64,000 bases of DNA from Pithys albifrons albifrons. Its lineage: Eukaryota > Chordata > Aves > Passeriformes > Thamnophilidae. Location of the stretch: positions 6,035,001 to 6,099,000 of the forward strand of contig NC_092471.1 of assembly GCF_047495875.1 (NCBI RefSeq). Direction: 5' to 3'. The translations under genes and the position numbers were made by a program. The notes beneath the pieces were generated by a model that saw only the letters and a program-made list of their open reading frames with translations, searched no databases and was not told the DNA's origin. The first letter of the stretch is position 1; each line of letters opens with the position of its first letter. Below, piece after piece: positions 1-13,800 of this stretch.

Positions 1-2857
1 GGACTTGTAGACTGCTTCTCCTGGTCTTTCTGTATCCTCAGTCCTGCTTTCCATGTGCCACTCAGTCACAGGCTCCAGCATCTGCAATAGAACTGCTGCT
101 GCCTATTAGGAGATCTTGCCAGCATTTAATTCTTATGGTTTGAATTATATTGTGGGTGATATAGAATTCATGCAAATTAAATAAGAACACTCCAGCTGCA
201 CTTGGGAAACAGGGAAAATTTCAAAGTAGGGACCAGGTCAAATGAAGTACGCATCAGCAATGAGGGAAAGTCATTATCATTTAGCAAGCTGCTTATTTAG
301 CCCCAGGGAAATAAGTAAGCAGTCTGAGACTCAGTGCCGCTGGGAGCAGGCGTGGTACAAAACTCCATGGAACACCAAAATCTAACTCCACGGCCCTGAG
401 AGGAACAGCCAGGCTGGTCCTGATGCTCTCACACCCAGCAATGTGCTGGTCTGTCTCTGCACACCAGCAGAAGACTTGTCAGATCCAGCTCTGGGCTGGG
501 AGTGGATCACAAAGGAAGTCAGGAGAGATTTTCCCCTGTTGTGTGTGATGCCACGTAATTAGCCACTGTGCTACTGGCTGCTGACGAGGATGCTGCTGCC
601 TCAGAGAATGGGTCAGGGGCCAAGACCAGTGACCAGACACAGTGCCTGACCCACTTGAGGAGCTCTGCTCTCCCTTATTTCCCAGTTCCTGACTCTCCAG
701 TATTGGCACCTTCTGGCATGGTGGGTGTTAGAGATGCGAGAGCAGCAGCAGCCCTAGGCTTTGGGTTAAACATCAGTGCAAACTCCAACCAAATAGCTAC
801 AGGGGCTTCCACCATGTGAGAAAGTCTGCAAATGCTGATGGACACTGGGGAGAGCAATGCCTGTGTTACTCCAAGCAGTCCACCACCCTCTACCCCAACA
901 GCCAAGCTGCGCTGTGGCTCTGAGACTCTCACAGGCTCAGAGCCTTTGGAAAGGACCCATCTGGCCACCAGTGTCCATCAGTAGCTCCAGCCAGTCCATG
1001 GGCACTGGACCACAAGCTGGGGGAGAGGGGAAGAGGACAAGAGGAGCAGAGGACACACCTGTGACTGTCAACAGCCCCAGGCAAGACAGAAGGAAAACAT
1101 GAAGCAATTCAGCTCATAAGGACCATTTAAGAGCCAGGCACCTGGAAGAGCTGAAAGGACCTGACCTCTGGCATCTCCCTCTGCAGCCATCTCCCCACAC
1201 TCAGCTCACTGCCAAAGCCTCTCATACAGGAGACTGCAAACTGTTAACTACCAACACAGCGTCTCTGAAAAAGTGCATTTAGCATCTGATATTGATATTT
1301 TATAATTAGATCTAATAGAGCAGATCATTTTCCTGCCCTTGATCAATGAAACCAGGGTTGGGTTTGGGGTTGGGCTGTTTTTCAGACACTCTGATTGCTG
1401 CCTAAGCCTACTGGAGCAGTGCCTCGCTCACTTCAGCAGGAACAAGCAGAGACAAGGATGTGCAAACACAGCATCCATTTAGATTTACTATCCCCCAAAT
1501 ATAAACAGAATATTTATTTCTGGTCTTTTAAGCAGTAATTCCAAATTTAATGAGGTACAATGAACATTCCTGAGAGCCAGACTCCATGACTACTTAACAC
1601 CACCGACCCTCTAATTACTACTTCAGCTTAAATAAAGAGCATTTGGTTCTGATGGACATTATTAAACACTGAAGGAAAAGAGTCCAGCCTCCATTTTCTC
1701 TTGATGAAATAAAAAGCACTGCAGAGAAATCACTGGGAGAGTTCATCCTTTAGCATCACTCCGATCATCAGAGTAAGAAGTATCAAACCAGACTCTATTA
1801 CAGTGCACTTATCCCACTGATCCGTGTTGAACTCCTGTCTCCTCCCCAAATAAATACAGGCTTTGTCATTTTTTGTTTGCAAATGTATGAGGCAAGAGGA
1901 AAAGTAGCTGCTGAGAAGTGATTTCACAAAAGGGTATAAGATTAAAAACCCAGACTGAATCCCAAGAGCAGCAACACACAACAAAGCCAAAGTTGCACCC
2001 CACAAAGCCATAAATAGTGTCACCCAGCTGGATTTGTCAGCAGATCAGAAATCTATAGTATGGTTATGAAGGGCAAAAATGCAATCCTAAAAACCTGCCT
2101 TAGATCTGTAACCCATAGAAGCTCTTTGGTGGATGTGGAACAGGGGTCTCTCCATCAGAACCATCAGGGCAGGCACCTACTTGACACCAACCCTTAAAAT
2201 CAATTGAAAAGAAAAATACTGACCCAAAAGTGGGGCAGGTTTTCTAGGGGAGAGCACAGAGACACATTTCCCAGACCAAGAGCAGCCAGGAGTCCAGCAA
2301 TACCCTGGCAGGTGCCCAGTGCTTCTCCCCTGGCTGGGACAGGAGGGATTTGGGGGCAGTGGGGCAATGTCTCCCTCCCATGTGCCCACTGAAGGGCACA
2401 AGGCTCAGCTTGCTGGGCCCCTGGAGCATAACCTTCTGTATAGGGGTGCTGCCTCGATATGCCAAAGAAAATTCCCTGCAGGGATATAATAGCCAATAAA
2501 CCTAATAAAAGGTTCTTTCCTATCACCTACACTTAGGACTTTCAGATGTGTAATGGATCCATGCATGCAGCTCCCAGCACGGACTACACCCCTCCCTAAG
2601 TAGTGAGAGAAACAATCTGGATCTAATCAGCAGCCCCAGGGTAATGGGGCATGACTTACAGATTTGTTAAAAAACCTATCAGAACTGTCCTTTCCCTGCC
2701 TCCTGCCATTAGGAATGAAAACAAATATAACAGATGAACCTTTTTTAAAATGTTCCCATCGCTAGGGCTAAATAAAACTCCTTGTCATTCACCTTCTGGA
2801 GAGGCAGGTCAGACCGATGCATTTTGTAGAGAACAGGAGAAATCACAGATTTGTCAC

Positions 2858-2905
2858 TGCAAAAAAGAAAAATATAAAAAGAAAGAAAGAAAAACCAAAA
2901 ATCAC
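2858..2905 (+). repeat. A-rich/(GAAA)n tract
   Basis: About 48 bp of A-rich sequence containing several GAAA units; an ordinary low-complexity tract in the PCDH19 intron. Confidence 0.7.
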
Positions 2906-4750
2906 TGCAGCTGAGTTAAAAATAGAGAAGGTGTGAGATGCTGCTGCCAACTTGGCACATCAGAGTGATGGGATGCCAGGCCAGGCACCCTGCCAGGTGC
3001 ATCCCCGAGCGTGCACAAGCCCCAGGGCAGGCAGGGGGCTCAGGGGCCTTGGCCCTGTCCCATTTTCAGTGCAGACCCCATTTTTTCTGATTTTTGGAAA
3101 TCAGGCAGTGCTTCCTGTATCACCTACACACCCCACAGACATCTTCATCCTATGGCTTCATTGGAAGCTGGATCTGGTCCCACATGTGCCCATGGCGCAT
3201 AGTTGTATGCATCCAGATACAGCTCTGGAGTGGAATGTTCACACCAGCAGCTCCCTCCTGGCTTCAGCTAAAATTCCCCCAGCACTGGTGGATAATGAAA
3301 CCAAGGCAAACACTGCCCTGCATGCTCATGGTGTTATCATTTACATTGTTTATCTGGAATTGCTTGAGAAGGCGTGCAATCAGGACAGCCTCAGGCAGCT
3401 CCCACTCAAAGCCTCGAGGGAATTTTGCTCAAAACAAAACTCTTTATCAAAACCAGTTTTCCCCTATTTTAATTTTTTCCCCTACTTGGGTAGAAAAACA
3501 CAGCTCTTCAGCCCACAGAATTATCCTTCAGCCATGAGACTGGCTGTAAACCCGAGCAGGACCAGCCTTCATCCTGCTGCCATCGCTGTCTTTGGCACCA
3601 CAGGCAGAGTCCAGGTGGGCAGTGGGTGCAAAGCCTGGCTCGGATCAGCTCAGCCTGCCTCAAAATCCACTGCCTCCCAAAGGTGCCACACTGGCTCCAG
3701 CATCCTTGGGGACACACCAGCACTCTCTGAAGAGCCTTTCCTCCACTCTGAGCCATGCTACCAGCCACGGGGTGGTGGGCAACTGAGGAATTCAGCCCAA
3801 TAAGAGCTTGTGTTCTCCCAGAACAACAGTAGGGAAATAAATGACAATAAAGCACTCACCAGGTTAAGGGATATGTGCTTGGCACTACCTGGATGCCCCT
3901 ATCCATACCCACACTGCCCTCTCCCCTGCCCACAGCCACCCCATGTTATTAACAGCCTGGTAAACACAGCCTGTTGGTTATTAAAAAGATGCCAAACCCT
4001 TACTACTTCTTGTTCCTTCCAGTTAATGTACCATAGCCAAGGATAAATTGCTATTACAAGGAACTAAAAATAAAAATGTTTCAGAGGCCGTAATTGGCTT
4101 GTCTTGTTGGGCTTTTTAAGGAGCCAAAGTACCAGTTCCAGGCTATTAGCCCTAAGGTTGTAGGAGAATGGTATAAAATATTTCTTCATTAAAACCCTAC
4201 CTTCTTCATAGAGGTGTTTTTCTTTAGGTATTTTTCCCTATTTTCCTTTCTTCTTGTTTTATTCCTCCTTTTTTTATTATTATTATTTTCTTTTTAAAAG
4301 ATGTGCGTTATCAAATAAGCTTTACTTAAAAGAAGGTTTCGAAAGCCCAGCGGTGATATAAATAGACAGGGCTCAGTACAGCTGAAGAACCAGCCAGAGC
4401 CTTCACGCATCTATTCAGGTCATTTTTCTACAAAACTTACATAATATTCCTCAGTTGCATCTGTAATCTTGCGCCATCTTTAATAATCAGCACCAAATCT
4501 TGCAGCCCTTGGGGAGATGGTGCTCTGTGCTGGCAAGCACCCAGACCACTGGCATGAGAAGGGACCACCACCATCACAGGCTACAACCCTCTGTAAGGCA
4601 GGCAGGTGTTCTCAGAGTGCTCCTTGGGACAGGGACTATGGTTGTTGTTCATCTTTTGAGGTTTTTTGGTGCTATTTGGTTATTACGAGCTTTAGTTACC
4701 ACCATTACTCAATTATCGGCAGCAACCACAACAATCACGGTGTGATTTTT

Positions 4751-4814
4751 GGAGAGAGACAGGAGTTGGACATCATGATCCTCATGGGTCTCTTCCAACT
4801 CAGGATATTCCATG
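4751..4814 (+). mobile_element. CR1 LINE 3'-end fragment
   Basis: The stretch reads GGAGTTGGACATCATGATCC and then TCTTCCAACTCAGGATATTC, the usual avian CR1 3' tail (ttggac..gatgatcc..tgggtc..cttccaactcaggatattctatga). It is heavily 5'-truncated, as most CR1 copies are. Confidence 0.7.
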
Positions 4815-5095
4815 AAAACCAAACCATTTATTCAGCAAAACTCTCCTTTCAAAAGAAGCAGATGCTCTGCTGAGCGAGGATGCGGCGACTTGGCACCTCC
4901 TGTCCTGATGACGATGGTGACGATGCATCAGCAAAACAACAGTAATTTATGGGATCACGACTTTGAAATTGGCTTTAAGTCCTTGTGAAGTCTGGTCTGA
5001 CTAAGAGAAGCACCTTGGGACTGCCCTCACCACTCACAGGGAGCCGGGCACAGCAGAGACTTCTCTGTGACAATGGTTCAGTGCAGCACAGTATT

Positions 5096-5135
5096 ACAAT
5101 AAATAATAATAATATCAATAATGATGATGATCAAT
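5096..5135 (+). repeat. (AAT)n/(GAT)n microsatellite
   Basis: A short, imperfect trinucleotide tract (AATAATAATAAT.., then GATGATGATC) in the PCDH19 intron. Confidence 0.7.
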
Positions 5136-8100
5136 CTCTAGGTAATACTGCCCAGGAGAGGAAGCACAGCAGAAAAATTACAACAGAGCCTGTAACCCCC
5201 GGTTTTTTCTCAAGGGTAAAGATGGATGACACATTTCTTTGTGAAACAACAACCCAATGGGTATTTACTACTTTTATTTTGTGATGTTAAAGTTGCTGCT
5301 GGAAGAAGACTATTTCTGTTAGGTACAATTGCTATTTTTGATAGTGTCTAAGCAATACCTTGTTAAAAAGGGCAAAACAACAGTTATTAATTACCCTAAT
5401 TAACCCAATTCATAAGACACATTTGTGTGGCTGTCATGACAACTGCTTTGACTAACTTGCCAAGAATAGCTTAGCTGTCCATTCAAATAAATCCCTGATA
5501 ATTACTAGTCTAGTTTACTGGGCTTCTGTGATAATAATAATTAGTGCTACTGTACAAAAGGTCGCGCTAAACAGTTTATGAATGATGCATTTCGCATGGT
5601 GATTACATGAGTCACGCAGCATCCAGCAAATGGACACAGCCACATTTCCAACATGGAGAGATGTGATTAGATGGGAGCCTGTGGCTGCTCTGTCTGGAGA
5701 CAGCATGGCAGGCTGAGAGGGAGATGTCATTAAGGTCAGAGAAGAAACAACCATGAGGAAGTTGGGTTGAGCCAGGACAGCCACCAACTTGCCTCCACAG
5801 TGGTTGGTGTGTCCATCCATCTGCCCTGCCAGTCACCAGGAGACGGTGCTGTACTTCTAATGATGGCACTAGTAGACAACACAAGCTTCCAAGCTTGACC
5901 TGTTGCATGCTGGTATGCATGTTGGTATCACCTCTCCACCTCACTTCCCTTCCTGTCAGGGACAGATGATCATGGGTCACCTCTCTGGTTTTGGCACACT
6001 TCCTTGGTATTAGGTTTCAGGATCAATGACAAAAGCGGGGCAGATCACCAAAGGTAACATGAGCTGGGGTTGGGCAGTTCCAGCCCTCTCTGTCTTCATC
6101 TCTGAAGGAAGAAGCCTTCCAACCTGCAGACTGGGTCTCCCCACAATCAGCTGGAGCTCCAGCACACCCTTTCAATCACTGACTGTCCTGTGGGCAGCAG
6201 GCACCACTCAGCCCGGCATCATTGCTCCTAAGGCTGCTGCGGGCATCAGAAGAAGGAGCCACCTCCTCCAGCACCTTCCTGAGCTCCTGACATGGCTATC
6301 CTCTCATTTACCTTCACGACAGGAAACCAAGGCCCAAAAAATGCCATTTTTCCATGGCTGAGGTTTGTAGGTGAAAACTGATCTATGGGATTCCCTCTGG
6401 CTGTACCTACACAGAAGAAGGGAGGATGGGACCGCACTGCACCCACAATGAAAAATCCTGCAAAATCCTGGGGCAGAGAAGGCAGCAGGACAGAGATGGA
6501 GGCAGGACATTCACTTTTAATTTAGAGGACAGCTAAAGCTCTGTGGAAATCTATGAAATCATCGCATTTAGAATAAATTCTGATTAAATACCACCTATGG
6601 TCCTTATTGTCCATCCCTTGTTACCTATCACAGAGGCATCTGCATATAAGCAGGGTCTTAATCCACAAATATTTGTCTGCTACAGCCCATTCCTCTCTCA
6701 CCCCCACCTGAACTTGCAATTATTCTTATTGATTGACTTTAGGAGAGCACCATGCACATGCCTCGAGCTGCCACGCGCCGAGCAAACAAGGGAACAACGC
6801 CGGGCTCCGCTGTAATCATTACCAGGGCGAGCAATTGCCCTGTCACACATGGCAGGTTATGGCTTCAGACTGGAGGCAGCAAGGCCAGATGAACGCTTAA
6901 AACGTCGTTACAGTGTGAATAGCAAGGATGTAGAAATGACAACTCCTTTCTCAACAAATCTGTTCCCAGAGCATCTCCCAGCTCTGCGAAGAATTCATCT
7001 CATTAAGCCTGAAGAGCCAGCAGAGCCCTCGGAGGGGCACATGGGCTCGTGTCCTCTCTGCATGCCAATATAAACTCTGATGGAACATCTCTAGATCTGA
7101 GGGAAGACAAATTTGAGGTCCTGGGAGGGATTTCATCACTGGAGCTTGAGCCCAGGCTGAGCCCAGGGTCCCCTACACATCCCCTCCAAGGCCTGGCCAA
7201 CACATGCTAGAAGATGAGGTGCTTTTATCAGACCAACAAGGAGAAATTAGGGAAACCTGATGCTGAGCAGCACGTTCCCCAGTTTTCCCAAGTGAAGTTT
7301 GCGGCTCAGTTCAATATGTTAGTGCCTAATGAAGGTTTCCCCCATACTCTGCAGGGTACAATCATTCTCCTCCTAATGAGCATGTGTTAATGGCATATTA
7401 ATGCTGACAACAACTAAGTACAGAGAACAAGAGATGAACATATTCCAAAATTCATCTTTTTTTCTTCCAAACAAAGGAATACATCGCCTGGCTGAGCAAG
7501 CCCCAGCCCAGTAGGAGCCTGTGGCTCCCACGGCTCTGATCCATGGGCTCACCACGGGATGCAGAGCCCGTATGGGACACAGCTTTGGTCTCTCAGTAAC
7601 CCAACCCCTGCAATTAGTTGTTGAACAGAGAGAGATCTCAGTTTAAGCACAGTATTTCCCTCAGATTAGGAACACAGCCACACTGGGAGTTAACAAGAAA
7701 GCAGAGGAACAACTTGCAAATGCAGGGAAAAGTGTTTCACTGGGCAGACAGGTTTGGATACTGTTTCTAAGCCAACAGCCGTGTGGGTTTGCTTACTGAA
7801 TGTCGTCTAAGCTGGGTCCCTGCCAGAGCATCCAGATGTGAATCTGAATATGAAAAGTCCAGGAGGTAGCAGGTGATGGGAGGCGCAGGCATGGGCTCCG
7901 AGCCCCATCCTGGTGCCAGCGTCCCAGCCCATCTGGGTTTCTCTCACCAAGTTTACATAAGCTCTCAGGCATGGAAAAGAACATGCATAATGGTGTTTTC
8001 CTGTTTTTGATTCTTTGCTTGAGAAAACAGCTCCCAAACACCTGACAGCTCCCCAAAAGCAGCATCAATCCCCCCAGGGCATATTGCCCACCACCAGGCA

Positions 8101-10200
8101 CTGCAGGGAGGTGTGGAATCCTGATTCCCTAACTGTCCAACTCCCATGTGCTCCCACCATCACATGCATTTAGATTGCTAGATCGATAATCGATGCTAGA
8201 ATCAATAACAGGGAATTTAGCTACATTATAAAAACAGTAAAATCAGCCAATACTGAGAAATGACTATTGAGTCCTGTGTTTTCTGTACTCACTTAGTCTA
8301 ATAACACTGAATGATATTTTCCAAGTACATTATTCAGCAATAAAACCACCGAATTATTTGATCTCTTTCTAACCTTTATGATTCTAAGCACTCTTTTTGA
8401 CCCAGATTGAATGAGGCAACATCTGCAGAGCCTTTCACAAAATTGTACTCGGCGTGCACTATGGTAGGTCTGCTGCCAAAGATAAATGTTATTATTTTAA
8501 AGCCATCATCCTTCTAATAGATGAGCAAACACACTGCATTAGCATAGCCTGCAGAGCTTGAGCACGGGTGAGAAAATGCCAGAGGGGTTTCACTTAATGG
8601 AATTTTACATACCTGACTTAGGATGGGTTAATGCAATCCACCAACACGGGAATTTTAAAACCTGCCCTGTGGCATACACCTGCCATTACAAAAGATGGTA
8701 TAATCCAACAAGCTCCAGATCCCCGTGAGAAACATGAAGGGTTCACATCCAAGTCTCTGGTGACCAAAGGGTGTGGAGGCAAGGACCTCATCTGCAGGGC
8801 TCCAGCACAGACCAGCCTATGCCATTTATCACTGACCTGTCCCATGTATGGGGTGTCAGGTGGAGGAGCGCTGGGGTTACCTGTGTGGTGCTCAAGGTTT
8901 CCATCAGAGGGTGCACAAAGGACAATATCTGCTATGCACATCTGCCAGCATTAGCAGTCACTGCACTCCAGCCTTCACCAGCTTAAGCAGAACTCTCCGT
9001 AATTCCATGTTGAACAGGGAGTCACTTCAAGGCTCGGCACTAATCACTTCTCTGGCTGACATAGGCCATTACCTTACTCCAAGCTTAGACAAGAAACTAG
9101 AAGCAGACACTGAAACAATGATGCTGCACTCTCTTCTCCAGCAAACCCTCCAACAGGTGCCATGAGCAAGCTCTGTCCTAGCAGCAATAGCAAAATTGGG
9201 AGCCATCAACAGGCTCAGTGTCCTTTCCCAAGCCCTGGGTGATGCATTCCTGGGCACACCCAGGGCAGCGCTGCCGGCAGAGCACCCCATCCATCGCCAA
9301 TTCAGAGCACGCTCTAATTTAAATTATAATTACACTTATAAGTACACAGATTACAACTGTTTATGCTACAAATAAGGCCATCCTGTATTTTAATTAACAG
9401 AAAATGATTGGAACTCAACTATAGCCTCTACTGGGAACAATATCTAATAATTTATTGAAACAAGGCCATGCCCAGCCCGGTAGGCAGCCTGTCAGGAAAG
9501 AGGGAGCAGGCAGGACTGGGGGTCCTGCCCATCTGAGCCCTCACATGAGAGCAGGAGCTGCTGTCAAAGTGGACAAGAGATCAGGAGAGAGAGCTCCCAG
9601 GAACTGGAGAGATGGAGGGCTCATCCCTGGAGAGCCTGCAGGCAGAGTCTGTGGATAGAAGCAGGCTGGGGACGATGCATGTGCCAGGCTCTGCCCTTGC
9701 TGACTAATGGGAATTTAGGAAAAACCTGAGCAGGGCACAGTGAATGAGGGCAGGAGCCCAAGGACCTGGGAGGGCACCTGGCTGAGGAGCTTCTCTGGCT
9801 CAAAGCCCTCAGGAGGGACTTCAGGAGATGGCAGCTGGAAAATACAGCTCTTCCACCCAGCCAAGCAGATGCACATAAGGTTATTCAAAGGCTACTGCAC
9901 TTGGCCTCCACGAAGCCTCTTCATGAGCATGTGCTATATGTAAAGGAAACAAGATGGAGAAATCACAAAGCTCAAATCGCTCAATGCAACACAAGTTCAC
10001 TTGGCAACTGCTATAAGAAAGCCCAAAATTAGCATGCAAGACCACCTTTTGGATGTAATTTTTAAAAAAGTTTACTAGCAATCTTTCCCAATTCAAGGGA
10101 AAATTCTTATCTGCCATGCAAAATCTTTTTTTATAGACTTCACAAGTTGTGCATCAGAAACATGCATCAGAAATTCAAATTTACTAACAGGAAATATTTA

Positions 10201-10238
10201 AGGAACTTTCCAACCCAAATCATTCTGTGATTCTATGA
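10201..10238 (+). mobile_element. CR1 LINE 3'-tail fragment
   Basis: A short relic with the CR1 terminal motif TTCCAACCCAAATCATTCTG followed by GATTCTATGA. It is the first of three same-orientation CR1 3' ends within 640 bp. Confidence 0.6.
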
Positions 10239-10410
10239 AAACAAGAGGAGCCTCTCTACTTTCAGTAAAAGTGAACCATAAAACCCAAACCAGTAGCATA
10301 AAAACAAATGAGATGTATGTGATTATATGACATAATATACAGTCATTTACCTAACTAGGTGCAATATGTAAAAATTCTAAACACACTTTTCCTGTGCATA
10401 TGGATACAAG

Positions 10411-10494
10411 AGGTGGACCTGGCAGTGTAAGGTTAATGTTTGGACTCGATGATCTTAGAGTCTTTTCCAACCTAAATGATCCTGTGATTCTATG
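10411..10494 (+). mobile_element. CR1 LINE 3' end
   Basis: Contains GGACCTGGCAGTG, TGGACTCGATGATCTTAGAG, TTTTCCAACCTAAATGATCC and TGTGATTCTATG in the order of the CR1 3' UTR. Truncated at its 5' side. Confidence 0.85.
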
Positions 10495-10751
10495 TAGTAT
10501 ATAATGTACAGTATGTAATATATAACAATATGATTATATCCCTGAGAGCACTCAGGCCTTGCTGTCAGAGGAAAGGGGTTCTACTGTTAAATACCGTGTG
10601 TCTACTGCCACCACACCGTCCTCCGCAGAACCTTGGAGAAAAACGCCCTTGGTCCCACCCAGGCAGCCTGGAAAACCCTTGGAAAACCCAAAGAGCTGAC
10701 AGGTTGGGGTCACAGTCTCCTATCACCAATACAAAAAATACATGTTTTAAT

Positions 10752-10832
10752 GGTAAACTTGGCAGTGTTCAGTTGTCAGTTGGACTCGATGATCTTAAAT
10801 GTCTTTTCCAAACTAAATGATTCTATGATCTT
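10752..10832 (+). mobile_element. CR1 LINE 3' end
   Basis: Contains AACTTGGCAGTG, GTTGGACTCGATGATCTTAA, CTTTTCCAAACTAAATGATT and CTATGAT, the same CR1 3' segment as the copy about 260 bp upstream and in the same orientation. The pair may be two insertions or one local duplication. Confidence 0.85.
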
Positions 10833-13800
10833 AGGAAAAGCCAGAGTGTGTTGAACTAAAGGCTTCCCAGCGCAGCAAGGGTGGCGTGGTTAAACATGAA
10901 TGGGAGCTGGCGTATTTATCTCTGTTGCGAGGTATTCAAATGAATTTCTCCACACAACAGCTTGGAGCGATTACATTAGGAGATATATAATTTGGTTAGG
11001 CTGACCTCGGAATGGAATAAAAAGCGGCTGATTTCCATAATGTCAGCCTCCAATGCTCTGAGAGGTCAGGGAACCTACAGCAATACACAAAACACTTCGG
11101 GAGCAGTTAAGCTGAGAGATCTGCTGGGATTTGGAGTGAGCAGGGAGAGCAGCCGGGGAGGCTTGGGATTCCCACCCCAGAGGCTCTGGTCCCCAGCAAT
11201 GCAGCATGACGCTGGCTGCCCAGACTGGGAGCCGTCCCCAGGGAGGGGATAACCAGTGGCTCTCTAAAGCTGAAAGCATCACTCCTCCTCAGTGGGTTCT
11301 TGGGGGACAAAGGCTGGGGCTGGCTGCCAGACGGATGCACCGGAACACCGAGGCAGAAGGAAAGCCATGACCTGTGCTTACCCATCGCGGTGCACATCAC
11401 ACGTCGCAGGCACAAAAAAGTGCTGAGTTACAGTGACCTCCCAAGGAGAAAACAAGACTGGCAACGCTGGCTGCGAAGTCAGCCTTCCTGCTAGTCAAGC
11501 ATCATCACTGATAATGCTTTAATTATTAGCCCTGCTGAAAATAAGCCTTATTTCATCCGCCTGGCATGTCTCAACACCACAAACTTTCTCTGCGTTGGAA
11601 ATCATCTCCTTTTTTTCTTTTTTCCCTGCTCTATACACAGCATTACTCAGAAGCAAGCCAAATCCCTTCCAATTATGTATCATGACGTTTCCCCAGCGCT
11701 GCACTAAAGCAAGGCCCTTCACTTCTAAATGGCGTGGTTTATAACAAATTGTCTGTTATACCAGACAGAAACTGATTTCCTCAAACCCAGCATATTAAAG
11801 TGAGTACATTCATTCTGGTTGTAACACACAAAATGTGATTATAACAGACACTTTGGGGGCTTTTTAAGGCTAGCAGAGAAGAGGAGGATAAGCTGGAGGG
11901 GAAGAAAGAATTGACAAGTAGAGAAATGACAGAGAAAGAGAAACAGCCACGCTGATTTCATTTCTTACAAAACAAAAATCTTTGTGTGTTGTAGAAATGT
12001 GCTTTAGTTAACACCGTCAGATAGCCAGAGCGAAAGCTGCCGGTGCTGCCTGAAACGAAAATTGCTCTATTGTGCTTAGAAAACCATTTCCCACAGTGAG
12101 GAGAACACTTTCCAGGTAGTACAAAGCAGATCTGAAACCAACAGGGCCTTATCCTGCAACTCTTGCTCCCTCAAATAATCCCTGCAGACACGAGGAGCCC
12201 CAACTAAATCAGTGTGAGTGAGGATTACGCGAGAGTGTATCAAGGTTGAGGGATTAGGCCAGGATTATCACTAAAACCAGTAATTCCCCATCTTACTGAT
12301 GGTGGTCATCAGCTCAGGAGGCAGCAGATCACCATGACCACCACTAGCAGCAGACCCAGGTCTGGGAGTTGCTGGGTGTGTGGGTCCTCGAGAACTTGGG
12401 TCCTGTTGGATCAGAGGCGGCTCCACCTTGACCTTCTTCTCCAGTGGGACCTACCAAAGCAGAGCAAGACTATGCCTGATCCACACCCTGCTTACAGTGT
12501 AACATCAGTGCTGCTGCTTCTCCTCCCCAGTGCTGCCATGACAGAGCCACCCCGGACCCCCAGAGAGTCAGTAAGAACCTCCATGCCAATTCCACCTTTG
12601 GACATCCAGCCTTGCATAGAAAGCTCACCCACTCCTATTTCACACCTCTTCACCTCTCCCATGCTGGATCCTGCCTGGAACTGGCCACCATGGTGACACC
12701 AGAGGAGACCAAGTTGCAGAGTAAGCTACCATGGCTCAGGGCATGGTCCCTGTCCTGGGGCAGCAAACAATGCTTTGGCACTGTTTCCCAAAGTGGGGCA
12801 GATTTGGGATGCAAAACTACCTCAGAAACACAGAAGCAGCCATTACACACATACTGTTTACTTTTTAAACCACGCAGTCAAAATCCAAGCATGTAAGTGT
12901 TACCCCAAGGGTGGCTGCTCTACATGCAAGTTGCATTCCCGGGATCCTAAAAGGCTCGGCATTCAGACCAGTTTCCACACCACCCCAATGCAACATGCAT
13001 TTTTATCAAGGAAGCTGCCTAATGGCTCCTATTAATTTTGATTAAACTCCCAGCAATACACATGCAAAACCTGACAAGAAGCTCTTTTGGTTTCAAAGCT
13101 GACTTCTCCTCTGGCTCAGAGGGAAGATAAAAAAGAGCCCTTGGCAGCAGCAAAGCCTCTGACAGGCAATGTCCTTGCAGCTCCAACATGTCCCACTCTC
13201 CCTCCTGTAAAACAAGCCAAAACACTAACGGGGGCCAAGCCTCCCGCTGTCAGCCACGATCACCAGAGCTGCTCACAAACGCTTTTTGCCATCACTGCCT
13301 ACAGCCGCAAGGATACTCAAAGGCTGCAGGCAGGCATCCCCAGGCAGCACCCCAGCACTTAAGGGACCACTGAATCTCTGCAGGGCCAGAACACCCCAGG
13401 ATAAGCCCCACTGCCTCACGATGCTCTCCTGGCAGCTATACCCTGGCACAAGCAGACCCGGCAGCTGAGCCTGACCCCACCCAAAAGGAAGAGCTTTCTA
13501 AAGGTGGTTTCAAACTTCTTTTGCATCCTCAAAGCAGGACTGCAGCCCCCTAGACACTACTGTTTAATCCTATCTGGATCATCAGAGAAAAGGTGAGGAG
13601 CTCCAACAAACCCAATTACTGCCAGCACGAGCACAGCACCACCAGTCCCAAGACATGCCACGGTACGGGAAGAAACATTTCCCGAAGCTCCACAAACAAA
13701 CCATCCTTGGGGACTTTTATTTCAAGGTGCCTGACTGTTAAACTAAATGAGCCTCACATTAAAGACCTGCTACATCACAAATCCACTGCCGCTGGGGCAG

